Part shown: positions 26,176-34,427 of the stretch, piece by piece | How the letters are laid out: each line of letters opens with the position of its first letter | Position numbering within the stretch: position 1 is the first letter of the stretch | DNA from: Fuscibacter oryzae | GTDB lineage: Bacteria > Pseudomonadota > Alphaproteobacteria > Rhodobacterales > Rhodobacteraceae | Length of the DNA stretch: 64,000 bases | Assembly: GCF_016765795.1 (NCBI RefSeq) | Contig: NZ_JAESVP010000001.1 | Location: 124,001 to 188,000, forward strand | Direction: 5' to 3' | Made by a program: the position numbers and the translations under genes | Notes under the pieces: generated by a model | The model's input: only the letters and a program-made list of their open reading frames with translations | What the model was told of the DNA's origin: nothing | The model's database searches: none

Positions 26176-27753
26176 TCAATCGCTGACCCGCACCTCGATC
26201 AACCTTGGGCCATCACATGGCTGCCGAAGCGCCCAGTCGAGCATTTCCGGTTCCTGCGGCACCGACAGGAACGGCAGGTCGCAGGCGGCGGCAAAGGGTT
26301 CAAGGTTCAGGGGCGTCGGATCGCAGCCGATCACCTCGGTATTGGCGCCCCGCATCGCATCGGCAATCTCGCGGAAGGCAGCGTTGTTCCAGACAAGGAA
26401 GGTGATGGGCAGCCGCTCATCCACCGCCGTGCGCAATTCGCCGGGGCTGAACTGCAACCCGCCATCGCCGATCAGGCAGACAACCGGCACACCGGGGGCC
26501 GCCACCGCCGCCCCCACCGCCGCACCGGGGCCATAGCCCAAGGCGCCATAGCCCGTGGCCGCATTGAACCAGGCATTCGGGCGGTCGTGGTCGTAATACA
26601 GGTTGCCAGCATAGATCGGCTGGGTTGAATCCCCCACGATCAGCGCGCCGGGCATCGCGGCGCGGATCACCTCGACCATGGCCAGACGGGGGGGCATCTT
26701 GGCGTCCAGCAGCCCCACCTCGGCCCGCGCGGCAATGCGCGCCGCCTCGGCCCGCGCGGCCCCGTCACCCGATTTTTGCACCAATTGCGCCAGCAGCGCG
26801 GCGACGAACCCGGCCCCATCGGCCTGCACCGCCAGCGCCGCCGGATGGCGCGCCAGTTGGTCGGCACAAACATCGACCCGGATCATGCCAGAGGTGTCGG
26901 GCAGGCTGCCCGCAAGGTTCATATCGTAATCGGTCTGGCCAAACTCGGTTCCCAGCGCGATCAACTGATCGGCCCCGGCCATCAGGGCGCGCACCGCCTC
27001 CAGGCTGGGCGAAGCGGGCACGGTCAGCGCATGGCCGTGCATCTGGCCGCGTGCATTGGTGGTCTGGATCACCGGGGCATCCAGCCGCTCTGCCAGGGCC
27101 TGCACCGCAGCACCCTGCCCGCGCATGCCCCCCCCGGTCAGGATCACCACCCTGCCCGCCGCATTCAACAGCCGTGCCGCTTGCGCCACCTGATCTGCAC
27201 TGGCCACCGGCGGCGCGGGCATGGCCACCGGGGCGGCCAGTTCGGCGCAGTCCAAAGGCATCACATCGGTCGGCACCTCCAGATGCACAGGGCCGGGGCG
27301 CCCCCCCAGCATCTGCGCAAAGGCCCAGTCGAGCGCGGGGCCGACATCCTCTGGCGTGGCGATCTGGCGCGACGGGCAGAGCGCGCGCACCATGGCCGCC
27401 TGATCGGGCAATTCGTGCAGCAGGCCCAGGCCCTTGCCCAGCGAATTGCGCCGGTTCACGCCGGAAATCACCAGCATCGGCACCGAATCCTCGCGCGCCT
27501 GCGCCATCGCGGTCAGCGCATTGGTGATGCCCGGCCCGGTGATGACACAAGCGACCCCCGGCTTGCCCGCCACGCGCGCATACCCATCGGCCATGAAGGC
27601 ACAGCCCTGTTCGTGGCGCGCCGTCACATGGCGCACCGGGCTGCCCGACAGCCCGCGATAAAGCTGCACGGTATGCACGCCGGGAATGCCAAAGATCACC
27701 TCGACCCCACGGGCATGAAGCCCCTCGACCAGACGTTCTCCCACGGTTCTCAT
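26176..27753 (-). CDS. Thiamine-diphosphate decarboxylase, probably 5-guanidino-2-oxopentanoate decarboxylase (AruI-like)
   Basis: A 525-residue ThDP enzyme of the acetolactate-synthase superfamily. The N-terminal domain has FGIPGVHTVQLYRGL and the activating Glu48 in RHEQGCAFMADGYAR; the C-terminal ThDP/Mg site is GDGGLQFSPGELRTAV ending in WNN. The FGIPGVHT pattern and the partner aminotransferase gene, which overlaps it by four bases, point to AruI, which decarboxylates 2-ketoarginine to 4-guanidinobutanal in the arginine transaminase pathway. Other 2-oxo-acid decarboxylases or acetolactate-synthase-like enzymes remain possible. It is the last gene of the operon regulator - aminotransferase - decarboxylase. 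Confidence 0.75.
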   Translation of the reverse strand: MRTVGERLVEGLHARGVEVIFGIPGVHTVQLYRGLSGSPVRHVTARHEQGCAFMADGYARVAGKPGVACVITGPGITNALTAMAQAREDSVPMLVISGVNRRNSLGKGLGLLHELPDQAAMVRALCPSRQIATPEDVGPALDWAFAQMLGGRPGPVHLEVPTDVMPLDCAELAAPVAMPAPPVASADQVAQAARLLNAAGRVVILTGGGMRGQGAAVQALAERLDAPVIQTTNARGQMHGHALTVPASPSLEAVRALMAGADQLIALGTEFGQTDYDMNLAGSLPDTSGMIRVDVCADQLARHPAALAVQADGAGFVAALLAQLVQKSGDGAARAEAARIAARAEVGLLDAKMPPRLAMVEVIRAAMPGALIVGDSTQPIYAGNLYYDHDRPNAWFNAATGYGALGYGPGAAVGAAVAAPGVPVVCLIGDGGLQFSPGELRTAVDERLPITFLVWNNAAFREIADAMRGANTEVIGCDPTPLNLEPFAAACDLPFLSVPQEPEMLDWALRQPCDGPRLIEVRVSD

Positions 27754-28934
27754 GCTTTGGTCTCCTGCCGGGCGGCAAAGGCGGCGATACGGTCACAGGC
27801 CAGCGCGATCAGCGCATCGGGCTGGGTCAGGCTGACGCGCAGCCAGCCTTGCAAGGTGGTCCCGAAACTTTCGCCCGGCATCACCGCCACCTTTTCCTCT
27901 TCCAACAGCGCCAGCGCAAAGGCTTCACCCGAAAGGCCAGTGGCGCGCACATCGATCAGCGCGAACATCCCCGCCTCTGGCTGATGCACGCGCAGGCCCG
28001 CAACGCCCTGCAAGCGGCCTGCGATCATCGCGGCGCGGTGGGCAAAGCGGGCGCGCATCCCTTCGGCGACGGCAGAAGGTTCGGCCACCGCCACCGCCGT
28101 CATGTCGGCAATGAAGGGCTGGCTGCCAAACAGCATGGTTTCCGACAGCGGCAACAGACGCCGGATGAACTCAACCGGCCCAACGCACCAGCCCGACCGG
28201 AACCCGGGTGCCGCGTGGGATTTGGAAATGGAACAGGCCACAATCGTGCGTTCGGCCAGTTCCGCGAAATCCAGCGGCGAGGCGAAGGCCACGTTGTCGA
28301 ACACCAGCTCCTCATACACCTCGTCCGACAGGATCCACAGGTCATGGGCGCGGGCCAGTTCGCCCAAGGCCGCAATCTCATCGCGCCGCAATACAGCACC
28401 CGTGGGGTTGTGCGGCGTGTTCAGGAACAGCACCCGGCTGCGCGGCGTGATCCGGGCGGCCACATCGGCCACCGTCATGCGGAACCCGTTTTCGGGCCGC
28501 AGCGGCACCCGCACCAGCGTGGCCCCGGTCGAAGCGACCAGCCCTTCATAGGTGGCGTAGAGCGGATCGCCCAGCAGCACCTCGTCCCCGTCGGTGACAA
28601 GGGCGCTGAGAACGGCAAACAGCGTGGTCTGCGTGCCCGGCAGCGTCATGATGTTGTCCGGCCCAAAGGCCCGGCCCCGCCGCGCGGTATAACGGGCGGC
28701 CAGCGCCCGCAGCAGCCCAGCCTCTCCGTGACCGTTGGAATAGCCGGTGCGGCCATCCTCCATCGCGCGGGCGGCGGTTTCGATCAGCTCGGGCGGGGTG
28801 GGCACGTCCGGCTCGCCGATGGTCAGTTCGATCACCTGCTCACCTGCGTGCTTCATCGCGCGGGCGCGGGCATGTATCTGCCACTTGGCCCCGCCAAGCC
28901 CGGCAAGCCGGTCGGTTACGGGTGCATATCTCAT
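27750..28934 (-). CDS. Class I/II PLP aminotransferase, probably arginine:pyruvate transaminase (AruH-like)
   Basis: A 394-residue fold-type I aminotransferase. It has IGEPDVPTPPELIETAA, the NTPHNPTGAVL motif, DEVYEELVFD, and the PLP lysine in ISKSHAAPGFRSGW. The N terminus MRYAPVTDRLAGLGGAKWQI and the overall length resemble Pseudomonas aeruginosa AruH. Paired with an AruI-like decarboxylase, it would transfer the amino group of L-arginine to pyruvate. Specificity within this large family is hard to fix from sequence, so the pairing is the main argument. It overlaps the TetR gene by four bases. Confidence 0.78.
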   Translation of the reverse strand: MRYAPVTDRLAGLGGAKWQIHARARAMKHAGEQVIELTIGEPDVPTPPELIETAARAMEDGRTGYSNGHGEAGLLRALAARYTARRGRAFGPDNIMTLPGTQTTLFAVLSALVTDGDEVLLGDPLYATYEGLVASTGATLVRVPLRPENGFRMTVADVAARITPRSRVLFLNTPHNPTGAVLRRDEIAALGELARAHDLWILSDEVYEELVFDNVAFASPLDFAELAERTIVACSISKSHAAPGFRSGWCVGPVEFIRRLLPLSETMLFGSQPFIADMTAVAVAEPSAVAEGMRARFAHRAAMIAGRLQGVAGLRVHQPEAGMFALIDVRATGLSGEAFALALLEEEKVAVMPGESFGTTLQGWLRVSLTQPDALIALACDRIAAFAARQETKA

Positions 28935-29572
28935 GGGTGGTCCTTTTCCGGTTCCGGCAGGTCGGCGCCCAGAATGGCCCCCACCGCCCGCAGCCCGATC
29001 TGTTCAATCAGATCGCCACTGAAATCTTCTGGCAAAGCCGCACCTTCCAGCCACAGCCCGTCGATCACCCCGTTGCAGGCGATGGCGTCGGCGCGGCAGC
29101 GCGCGGCATCGGTGCCGGGCCGGGCAAGCGCCACGATCAGCGCCTCCAGCACGTCGCGGTAGCCGTGATAGGTTTGTCGGTGGATGGCACGCATTTCAGG
29201 ATCACTGTGCAGCAGTTGCAGAAACCCCGTCCACAGTGACAGGCGCAGTGGCTCCATCACCGGGGGGCGCAAAGAGCTGGTGACGAACCGCGACAGGCGC
29301 GCGCGCGGATCATCCGGGCCTGCCGCCATGGCCGCAACACTTTCCGCCGTCATCCGCTCCATGAAATAGCGATAGGCGGCGCGGGTCAGGTCATCCTTGC
29401 CCGCAAAATAATGCCGGATCAGGCCCGGTGTCACCCCGGCACGATCTGCAATCGCGCGCACGGTGGCCACCGCAGGCCCGCCTTCGGCCAAAAGATCAAG
29501 CGCGGCCAGAACCAGCGCCTCGCGGCGCGATTCTTCGCTTTCACGACGATAGCTGCGCCGTTCGCCTGTCAT
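28931..29572 (-). CDS. TetR-family transcriptional regulator (BetI-like)
   Basis: A 213-residue repressor-type protein. Residues about 17-62 form the TetR helix-turn-helix (VRAIADRAGVTPGLIRHYF). The C-terminal ligand domain (SLWTGFLQLLHSDPEMRAIH, LIDGLWLEGAALPEDF) resembles BetI-type regulators. It is the first gene of the operon with the aminotransferase and decarboxylase, and a perfect palindrome lies 14 bases upstream of its start, consistent with self-repression. The effector could be arginine or a pathway intermediate. Confidence 0.85.
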   Translation of the reverse strand: MTGERRSYRRESEESRREALVLAALDLLAEGGPAVATVRAIADRAGVTPGLIRHYFAGKDDLTRAAYRYFMERMTAESVAAMAAGPDDPRARLSRFVTSSLRPPVMEPLRLSLWTGFLQLLHSDPEMRAIHRQTYHGYRDVLEALIVALARPGTDAARCRADAIACNGVIDGLWLEGAALPEDFSGDLIEQIGLRAVGAILGADLPEPEKDHP

Positions 29573-29585
29573 CGCGGCCCCGTTG

Positions 29586-29601
29586 TTATACGAATGTATA
29601 A
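29586..29601. promoter_or_regulatory. Palindromic operator upstream of the TetR-aruHI-like operon
   Basis: TTATAC-GAAT-GTATAA is a perfect inverted repeat with six-base arms and a four-base spacer. It begins 14 bases upstream of the TetR start codon in an A+T-rich patch. This is the expected position and type of a TetR-family operator for autoregulation. Confidence 0.7.
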
Positions 29602-29718
29602 TAGCGTCAGTAAAGGGCCTGCCCCGCCGAGCCTCAACCCAATTAGCGACGAGTCACAGACATATTCCGACGCAATTGACCTTTGGTCAAATTGAATGCG
29701 AGGCGAAAAAGCCGCCAA

Positions 29719-30408
29719 TCATTCAATGATTTCACCGGGATCGACACCCCAAAGCGACTGTTTTGGCAACCAGCCCTTGTCACCCTCAACACTCAGGCGG
29801 CACCAGTCGGGTTCACATTCCAGAATGCGACCGATCACACCCGCCTCGGCCTTGAACACCACGTCAGACCCGGCATCGGGGCTGGAATGAAACTCGGCCA
29901 GTTCGGCCGTCACAAGGGCAGTGCGAACACCCGACAACAGAATGTAGTGAACCCAGCCCCCCATGCCTTCGGCATCCTCGACCCGGCGCCAGTTCTCATG
30001 CTCTGCCGTCACCCGCAGCGGCATACCGGCATGGGTGAACACCCAGTCAATGCGGTGCGTCACGCCGGGGCCGCGCCGGGCATTGCCGACGCCCCCCTTG
30101 AGGCTGACATAGCGCGGCAGGGGCAGGTTGGTGACCGGGCCACGACCTGCCTCGTTCGGCGCAACCTCTGGTGCGGCCTCTTCGGCCTCGGGGGGGACGG
30201 TTTCATCCAGCACCGCTGTCGCGGCATCCTCGGCTGCGGGCGCTTCCGGGCGCGGCAGAGGGCGGTTGGGTTTGGGCTTGATGACGATGGTTGCAGTGGC
30301 CCCCGCTTGCTGCGTGGCCTCTTGGGCGGCGGCATGGCGCACCTCCCACATCAGGCCGGTTGCGCCCAGAACGGCCAAAGCCATGGCCGTCGATCTTGCC
30401 CAGTTCAT
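29719..30408 (-). CDS. SH3-domain-containing exported protein
   Basis: A protein of about 229 residues. ATG 30408 has AAGGAG nine bases upstream; longer frames upstream are non-coding. It has an N-terminal signal peptide (ALAVLGATGLMWEVRHAAAQ), a Pro/Glu/Ala-rich linker (about residues 40-95), then a bacterial SH3-like region with two half repeats: YVSLKGGVGNARRGPGVTHR ... WRRVEDAEGMGGWVHY, and LAEFHSSPDAGSDVVFKAE ... WCRLSVEGDKGWLPK. Such proteins bind cell-wall peptides in the periplasm. It is divergent from the 2-hydroxyacid dehydrogenase gene. Confidence 0.82.
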   Translation of the reverse strand: MNWARSTAMALAVLGATGLMWEVRHAAAQEATQQAGATATIVIKPKPNRPLPRPEAPAAEDAATAVLDETVPPEAEEAAPEVAPNEAGRGPVTNLPLPRYVSLKGGVGNARRGPGVTHRIDWVFTHAGMPLRVTAEHENWRRVEDAEGMGGWVHYILLSGVRTALVTAELAEFHSSPDAGSDVVFKAEAGVIGRILECEPDWCRLSVEGDKGWLPKQSLWGVDPGEIIE

Positions 30409-30544
30409 CCGAACCGCTCCTTCCGGCCCCGCGACATAGTGCTGCCGGGGGCGGTTTGTGCCTCTGCCGGGGCTTGTGCAGCGCCCCGCTTCCCGGCACT
30501 TTGCCACCAAGAGTGCCGATTTGGAAGCACAGGGAGAAAGCCGG

Positions 30545-31531
30545 ATGCCCGCAAGCCGCCTGAGTGTTGTCGTGACGCGACGCTTGCCCGAACCCGTCGA
30601 GACGCGGATGACCGAGTTGTTCGATGTCCGCCTGCGTGAAACCGACGACAAGATGACCCGCGAAGAGCTGGCCGAAGCGATGGCCACCTGTGACGTGCTG
30701 GTGCCCACCATCACCGACCAGATCGACGCCGGCCTGATCGCCAAGGCCGGAGAGCGGCTGAAACTGATCGCCAGCTATGGGTCGGGGTTTGACCATATCG
30801 ATGTGGCCACGGCGCGCAGCCGGGGCATTCTGGTGTCAAACACGCCGGGCGTGGTGACCGAAGACACCGCCGACATGACCTTGGCGCTGATTTTGGCGGT
30901 GACGCGGCGCATTCCCGAAGGGCTGGCCGCCATGCAGGCCGGGGAATGGCAGGGCTGGGCGCCCACTGCGTTTCTGGGCGGGCGTCTGGGCGGGCGGCGT
31001 CTGGGCATTTTGGGCATGGGGCGCATCGGGCAGGCCGTGGCGCGGCGCGCCCGCGCCTTTGGCATGCAGGTCCATTACCACAACCGCCGCCGCCTCCGCC
31101 CCGAGATCGAGGCAGAGCTGGAGGCGACCTATTGGGACAGCCTCGACCAGATGATCGCTCGGATGGATGTGCTGACGGTCAACTGCCCGCATACCCCCTC
31201 GACCTTCCATCTGCTGAATGCGCGGAGGCTGAAGCTGCTGAAGCCGTCAGCCGTCGTCGTCAACACCTCGCGCGGCGAGGTGATTGACGAAAACGCCCTG
31301 ACCCGGGGGCTAAAGGCACGCGAGATTGCCGGGGCGGGCTTGGATGTTTACGAACACGGCACCGATGTGAACCCCGAACTGCGCAGCCTGCCGAATGTGG
31401 TTCTGCTGCCCCATATGGGATCGGCCACACTGGAAGGCCGGATCGAGATGGGCGAGAAAGTCATTATCAACATCAAGACCTTCGCCGACGGCCACCGTCC
31501 GCCGGATCAGGTGGTTCCCGCGATGCTCTGA
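30545..31531 (+). CDS. D-2-hydroxyacid dehydrogenase (glyoxylate/hydroxypyruvate reductase type)
   Basis: A 328-residue NAD(P)-dependent dehydrogenase. ATG 30545 is chosen with AGGGAG upstream. The nucleotide-binding motif is LGILGMGRIGQAVARRARAFG. Catalytic residues are visible as Arg in VNTSRGEVIDENAL, Glu in YEHGTDVNPEL and His in LLPHMGSATLEGR. The family reduces glyoxylate, hydroxypyruvate or related 2-oxo acids. It probably acts as glyoxylate/hydroxypyruvate reductase in the cytoplasm. Its last 25 bases overlap the convergent endonuclease/exonuclease-family gene. Confidence 0.88.
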   Translation: MPASRLSVVVTRRLPEPVETRMTELFDVRLRETDDKMTREELAEAMATCDVLVPTITDQIDAGLIAKAGERLKLIASYGSGFDHIDVATARSRGILVSNTPGVVTEDTADMTLALILAVTRRIPEGLAAMQAGEWQGWAPTAFLGGRLGGRRLGILGMGRIGQAVARRARAFGMQVHYHNRRRLRPEIEAELEATYWDSLDQMIARMDVLTVNCPHTPSTFHLLNARRLKLLKPSAVVVNTSRGEVIDENALTRGLKAREIAGAGLDVYEHGTDVNPELRSLPNVVLLPHMGSATLEGRIEMGEKVIINIKTFADGHRPPDQVVPAML

Positions 31532-32232
31532 CCATTAGTCAGAACCAGATCCGCCACCAGCGGCAGATGGTCCGAGGCGCGGGCCGCCTCGGCATTGCGA
31601 AAGACGCGGATATCCTCGGCCGTCAGGCCGCCGGTCACGGCGATCCGGTCCAGCGCGAAAAGCGGGTGGCGGCTGTGATAGGTCGGCCCGCCCGCCAGAA
31701 TGCGAAAGCGCGGTGCCAGACGGCCCAGACCCACCGCCAGCGAGCGTTCGTTGAAATCGCCCGCGATCAGCGTGGGCCTGTCGGCCCCCTGCCCCAGCAT
31801 CCGGTTCAGCGCCGTCAATTGCTGGCGGCGCGACCGGCGCAGCAGCCCCAGATGCACCCCCAGAACCCGCAGCGCCTGCCCCTCGATCTCCAGCTCCGCC
31901 ATCACCCCGCCGCGCGGCTCTATCCCCGGCAGGTCGAAATGGCGGCGGGCGGTCATGTGCAGATCGGGGCGCACCAATATCGCATTGCCATGCCAGCCCA
32001 GACTGTCGCGGCCATGATCGAAATTCAGCGCCACAAGCCCGGTGCGGTCCAGCACCATCGCCCGGTCAAACACCGGCGGGCGCGGCGGCAGGCGAAAATC
32101 GGCCTCTTGCAGCAAACAGATGTCGGCGCCCAGATCGGCGATCACCGCCAGAATACGCCCCGGATCGCGGCGGCGATCGGTGCCCAGCGCCTTGCGGATG
32201 TTATAGGTGGCAACCCTTAGCTTGATCGTCAC
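31507..32232 (-). CDS. Endonuclease/exonuclease/phosphatase family protein
   Basis: A protein of about 241 residues with the exonuclease III/phosphodiesterase fold. It has LRVATYNIRKALGTD, the metal-binding Glu in CLLQEADFR, ILVRPDLH, the catalytic IAGDFNERS and the terminal Asp-His in ARASDHLPLVADL. The start is taken as GTG 32232, whose bases overlap the stop of the cardiolipin synthase gene (GTGA), giving translational coupling; no convincing start lies further up. The pairing with cardiolipin synthase is common in related bacteria and suggests a phospholipid or nucleic-acid phosphodiester substrate. Confidence 0.82.
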   Translation of the reverse strand: MTIKLRVATYNIRKALGTDRRRDPGRILAVIADLGADICLLQEADFRLPPRPPVFDRAMVLDRTGLVALNFDHGRDSLGWHGNAILVRPDLHMTARRHFDLPGIEPRGGVMAELEIEGQALRVLGVHLGLLRRSRRQQLTALNRMLGQGADRPTLIAGDFNERSLAVGLGRLAPRFRILAGGPTYHSRHPLFALDRIAVTGGLTAEDIRVFRNAEAARASDHLPLVADLVLTNGQSIAGTT

Positions 32233-33581
32233 AGGATCGGCGCCCCCAGCCGGAATACGCTTTCCATCAGCCGCCGACCTGCCCCCGAAGGCAGAACACC
32301 CTGCGCGCAATCGGGTTGCAGGCTGGCAAACCAGCCTTCCAGTTCGGCAACAGGGTCGCGGTCATAGAGGAACAGCGCCAGTTCAAAATTCAGCAACATC
32401 GAGCGCACGTCGAAATTGGCCGATCCGACCCAGCCCACCCCGTCGATCAACCCGGCCTTTGCATGCAGCATTCCGGGCAAGAAGCGGCAGACCCGGCAAC
32501 CCGCGCGCGCCGCCTCGCGCAGATAGGCACCGCGGGCCAGATCGGCGGTCCATTGGTTGGAACGGTCGGGCAGGAAAATCCGCACATCCACCCCGCGCCG
32601 CGCCGCCGTGGTCAGCGCCAGCGACAGGGCCTCGGTCGGGATGAAATAGGGCGTGGCAATCCAGACGCGGGCCTCGGCACGGTGAATGGCGCTGACCAGA
32701 CCGTCATGCAGCACGTCCAGCCGCTCATCCGGGCCGGCGGGCACCAGTTGCAGGGTGGCGGGGCCTTCGGCTGCAATCACCTGCGGTGCCGGATCGGCCC
32801 CAGGTTGCGCCCAGTCGGCGGCAAAGACATCGGCAAAGGCCCGCACCACTGGCCCCTCGACCGTGTAACTAAGGTCCAGCCACGGCGCACCGGGGTTGGC
32901 CAGATAGACATCACCCACATTGCGCCCGCCTGCCCAGACGCGCGCGCCATCGGCAATCACCAGCTTGCGGTGGTTGCGCAGGTTCAGATGCCCGCCCGCG
33001 CGAATGTTGAGGAAGGGCGAAAAGAACTGCAACTTGCCGCCCGCCGCAACGAAATCGGCCAAGGCGCGGCGGGGGCGCGACAGGGTGCCCAGCCGGTCGA
33101 TGTTCAACCGCACCTCGACCCCCTGATGCAGCTTTTCGGTCAGGCGCTGCACAAAGGCGCGGCCACTGTCGTCGCGCTCGATAATGTAAAGCAGGATATC
33201 CAGCCGCTCTGTCGCCCGGTCGATCATGTCGTACAGCTCGGCCAAAGCCGCCTCGGGCGTCCGGTGCAGCGCGATCCGGTTGCCCGCCAGCGGCGCGGGC
33301 GCACCAAGCCCCGCAAAGGTGCGCGCCATGGCATCGGCATCCTCGGTCAGACCGCCGATGTCGGAAAAGTCGATGGCGGCAAAGCGGCGGCCCCGCTTGC
33401 GCACCCCCAGAACCAGGAACAGCGGAAGTGCTACATAGGGCAGCAGCACGATCGACAATATCCACGCGACAGAGGATTGCGGCGAGCGGCGTTGCTGCAA
33501 CGCCAGCACCATCGCCAGCGCGACAGCCAGCACGCCAAGGACGACCAGAAGGTGTTCCAACAGCAGATACATAGGCCCCAT
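32229..33581 (-). CDS. cls: Cardiolipin synthase (phospholipase D family)
   Basis: A 450-residue membrane-bound phospholipid synthase. Two N-terminal membrane helices (about residues 8-28 and 38-58) are followed by two HKD motifs: HLNLRNHRKLVIADG and HAKAGLIDGVGWVGSANFD. It joins two phosphatidylglycerol molecules, or equivalent, to make cardiolipin. Size and layout match bacterial Cls. A start three codons further in is possible. It is first in a two-gene operon with the endonuclease/exonuclease-family protein. Confidence 0.9.
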   Translation of the reverse strand: MGPMYLLLEHLLVVLGVLAVALAMVLALQQRRSPQSSVAWILSIVLLPYVALPLFLVLGVRKRGRRFAAIDFSDIGGLTEDADAMARTFAGLGAPAPLAGNRIALHRTPEAALAELYDMIDRATERLDILLYIIERDDSGRAFVQRLTEKLHQGVEVRLNIDRLGTLSRPRRALADFVAAGGKLQFFSPFLNIRAGGHLNLRNHRKLVIADGARVWAGGRNVGDVYLANPGAPWLDLSYTVEGPVVRAFADVFAADWAQPGADPAPQVIAAEGPATLQLVPAGPDERLDVLHDGLVSAIHRAEARVWIATPYFIPTEALSLALTTAARRGVDVRIFLPDRSNQWTADLARGAYLREAARAGCRVCRFLPGMLHAKAGLIDGVGWVGSANFDVRSMLLNFELALFLYDRDPVAELEGWFASLQPDCAQGVLPSGAGRRLMESVFRLGAPIL

Positions 33582-33734
33582 GCTAGCCGCGCACCCGGCC
33601 TTATCCTAGGGCTGTCGCGGATGATGCGGGCAAAATCATCGGTCGAAACGGGTAGAATGAGTACACAAGGCGGGTTGAATCACCCGTGATCAATTCCTAG
33701 TTACCGCACAACAACAAAGCAGACCGGGACATCC

Positions 33735-34391
33735 ATGGAAATCTTCACCTATCCGGGCTTCATCGCCCTGTTGCAGGTCATCGGCATCGATCTGGTGCTG
33801 GCGGGCGACAATGCCATCGTGATCGGCCTTGCGGCAGCAGGTCTGCCCAAGGAACAGCGCGGGCGCGCCATTCTGGTGGGGATTCTGGCCGCGACGGTGA
33901 TGCGGATCGGCTTTGCGCTGATGACAACCTACCTGCTCGGCATTGTCGGGCTGGTGCTGGCAGGCGGCATTCTGCTGCTGTGGGTCTGCTGGAAGATGTG
34001 GCGCGAACTGCGCGAAGGCCATGCCGATGAGAACCGTGCCGAAGAGGCGCTGACCGGCGAGGACATCAACGCCGACGGCACCGTGGCCGGTGGCGGACCG
34101 ACCAAAACCTTTGCACAAGCCGCCTGGCAGATTGTCATCGCCGACTTGTCGATGAGCCTTGATAACGTGCTGGCCGTGGCCGGGGCCGCGCGCGAACACC
34201 CCACCGTTCTGGTGGTGGGTCTGGTCCTGTCCATCGCGCTGATGGGCATTGCCGCCACCTTCATCGCGCGGCTTTTGAACAAATACCGCTGGATCGCCTA
34301 TGTCGGCCTGCTGATCATCGTCTATGTCGCGCTCAAGATGATCTGGGAAGGTTGGCATCAGGTGGAGCCGATTGTTTTGGGAATGCTCTGA
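33735..34391 (+). CDS. TerC-family integral membrane protein (YjbE type)
   Basis: A 218-residue protein with about seven membrane segments. Characteristic TerC motifs are IDLVLAGDNAIVIGLAAAGL near the N terminus and IVIADLSMSLDNVLAVAGAA in the second half, with conserved acidic residues in membrane helices that fit metal-ion transport. Related proteins export manganese or load it into secreted enzymes. A central hydrophilic loop (about residues 95-130) separates the halves. A terminator follows six bases beyond the stop. I looked for a manganese riboswitch upstream and saw none. Confidence 0.88.
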   Translation: MEIFTYPGFIALLQVIGIDLVLAGDNAIVIGLAAAGLPKEQRGRAILVGILAATVMRIGFALMTTYLLGIVGLVLAGGILLLWVCWKMWRELREGHADENRAEEALTGEDINADGTVAGGGPTKTFAQAAWQIVIADLSMSLDNVLAVAGAAREHPTVLVVGLVLSIALMGIAATFIARLLNKYRWIAYVGLLIIVYVALKMIWEGWHQVEPIVLGML

Positions 34392-34396
34392 CGATC

Positions 34397-34419
34397 AGGC
34401 CGCCTTCGGGCGGCCTTTT
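34397..34419 (+). terminator. Rho-independent terminator after the TerC-family gene
   Basis: AGGCCGCC-TTCG-GGCGGCCTTTT: an eight-base stem with a TTCG tetraloop and a T tract, immediately downstream of the TerC stop and just before the convergent yifB/comM stop. Confidence 0.88.
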
Positions 34420-34427
34420 CATTGCGC

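Noticed and set aside
33582-33734. Possible manganese (yybP-ykoY) riboswitch upstream of the TerC-family gene
   Set aside because: The conserved core of that riboswitch is not visible, and the 153 bases show no suitable paired structure by eye.
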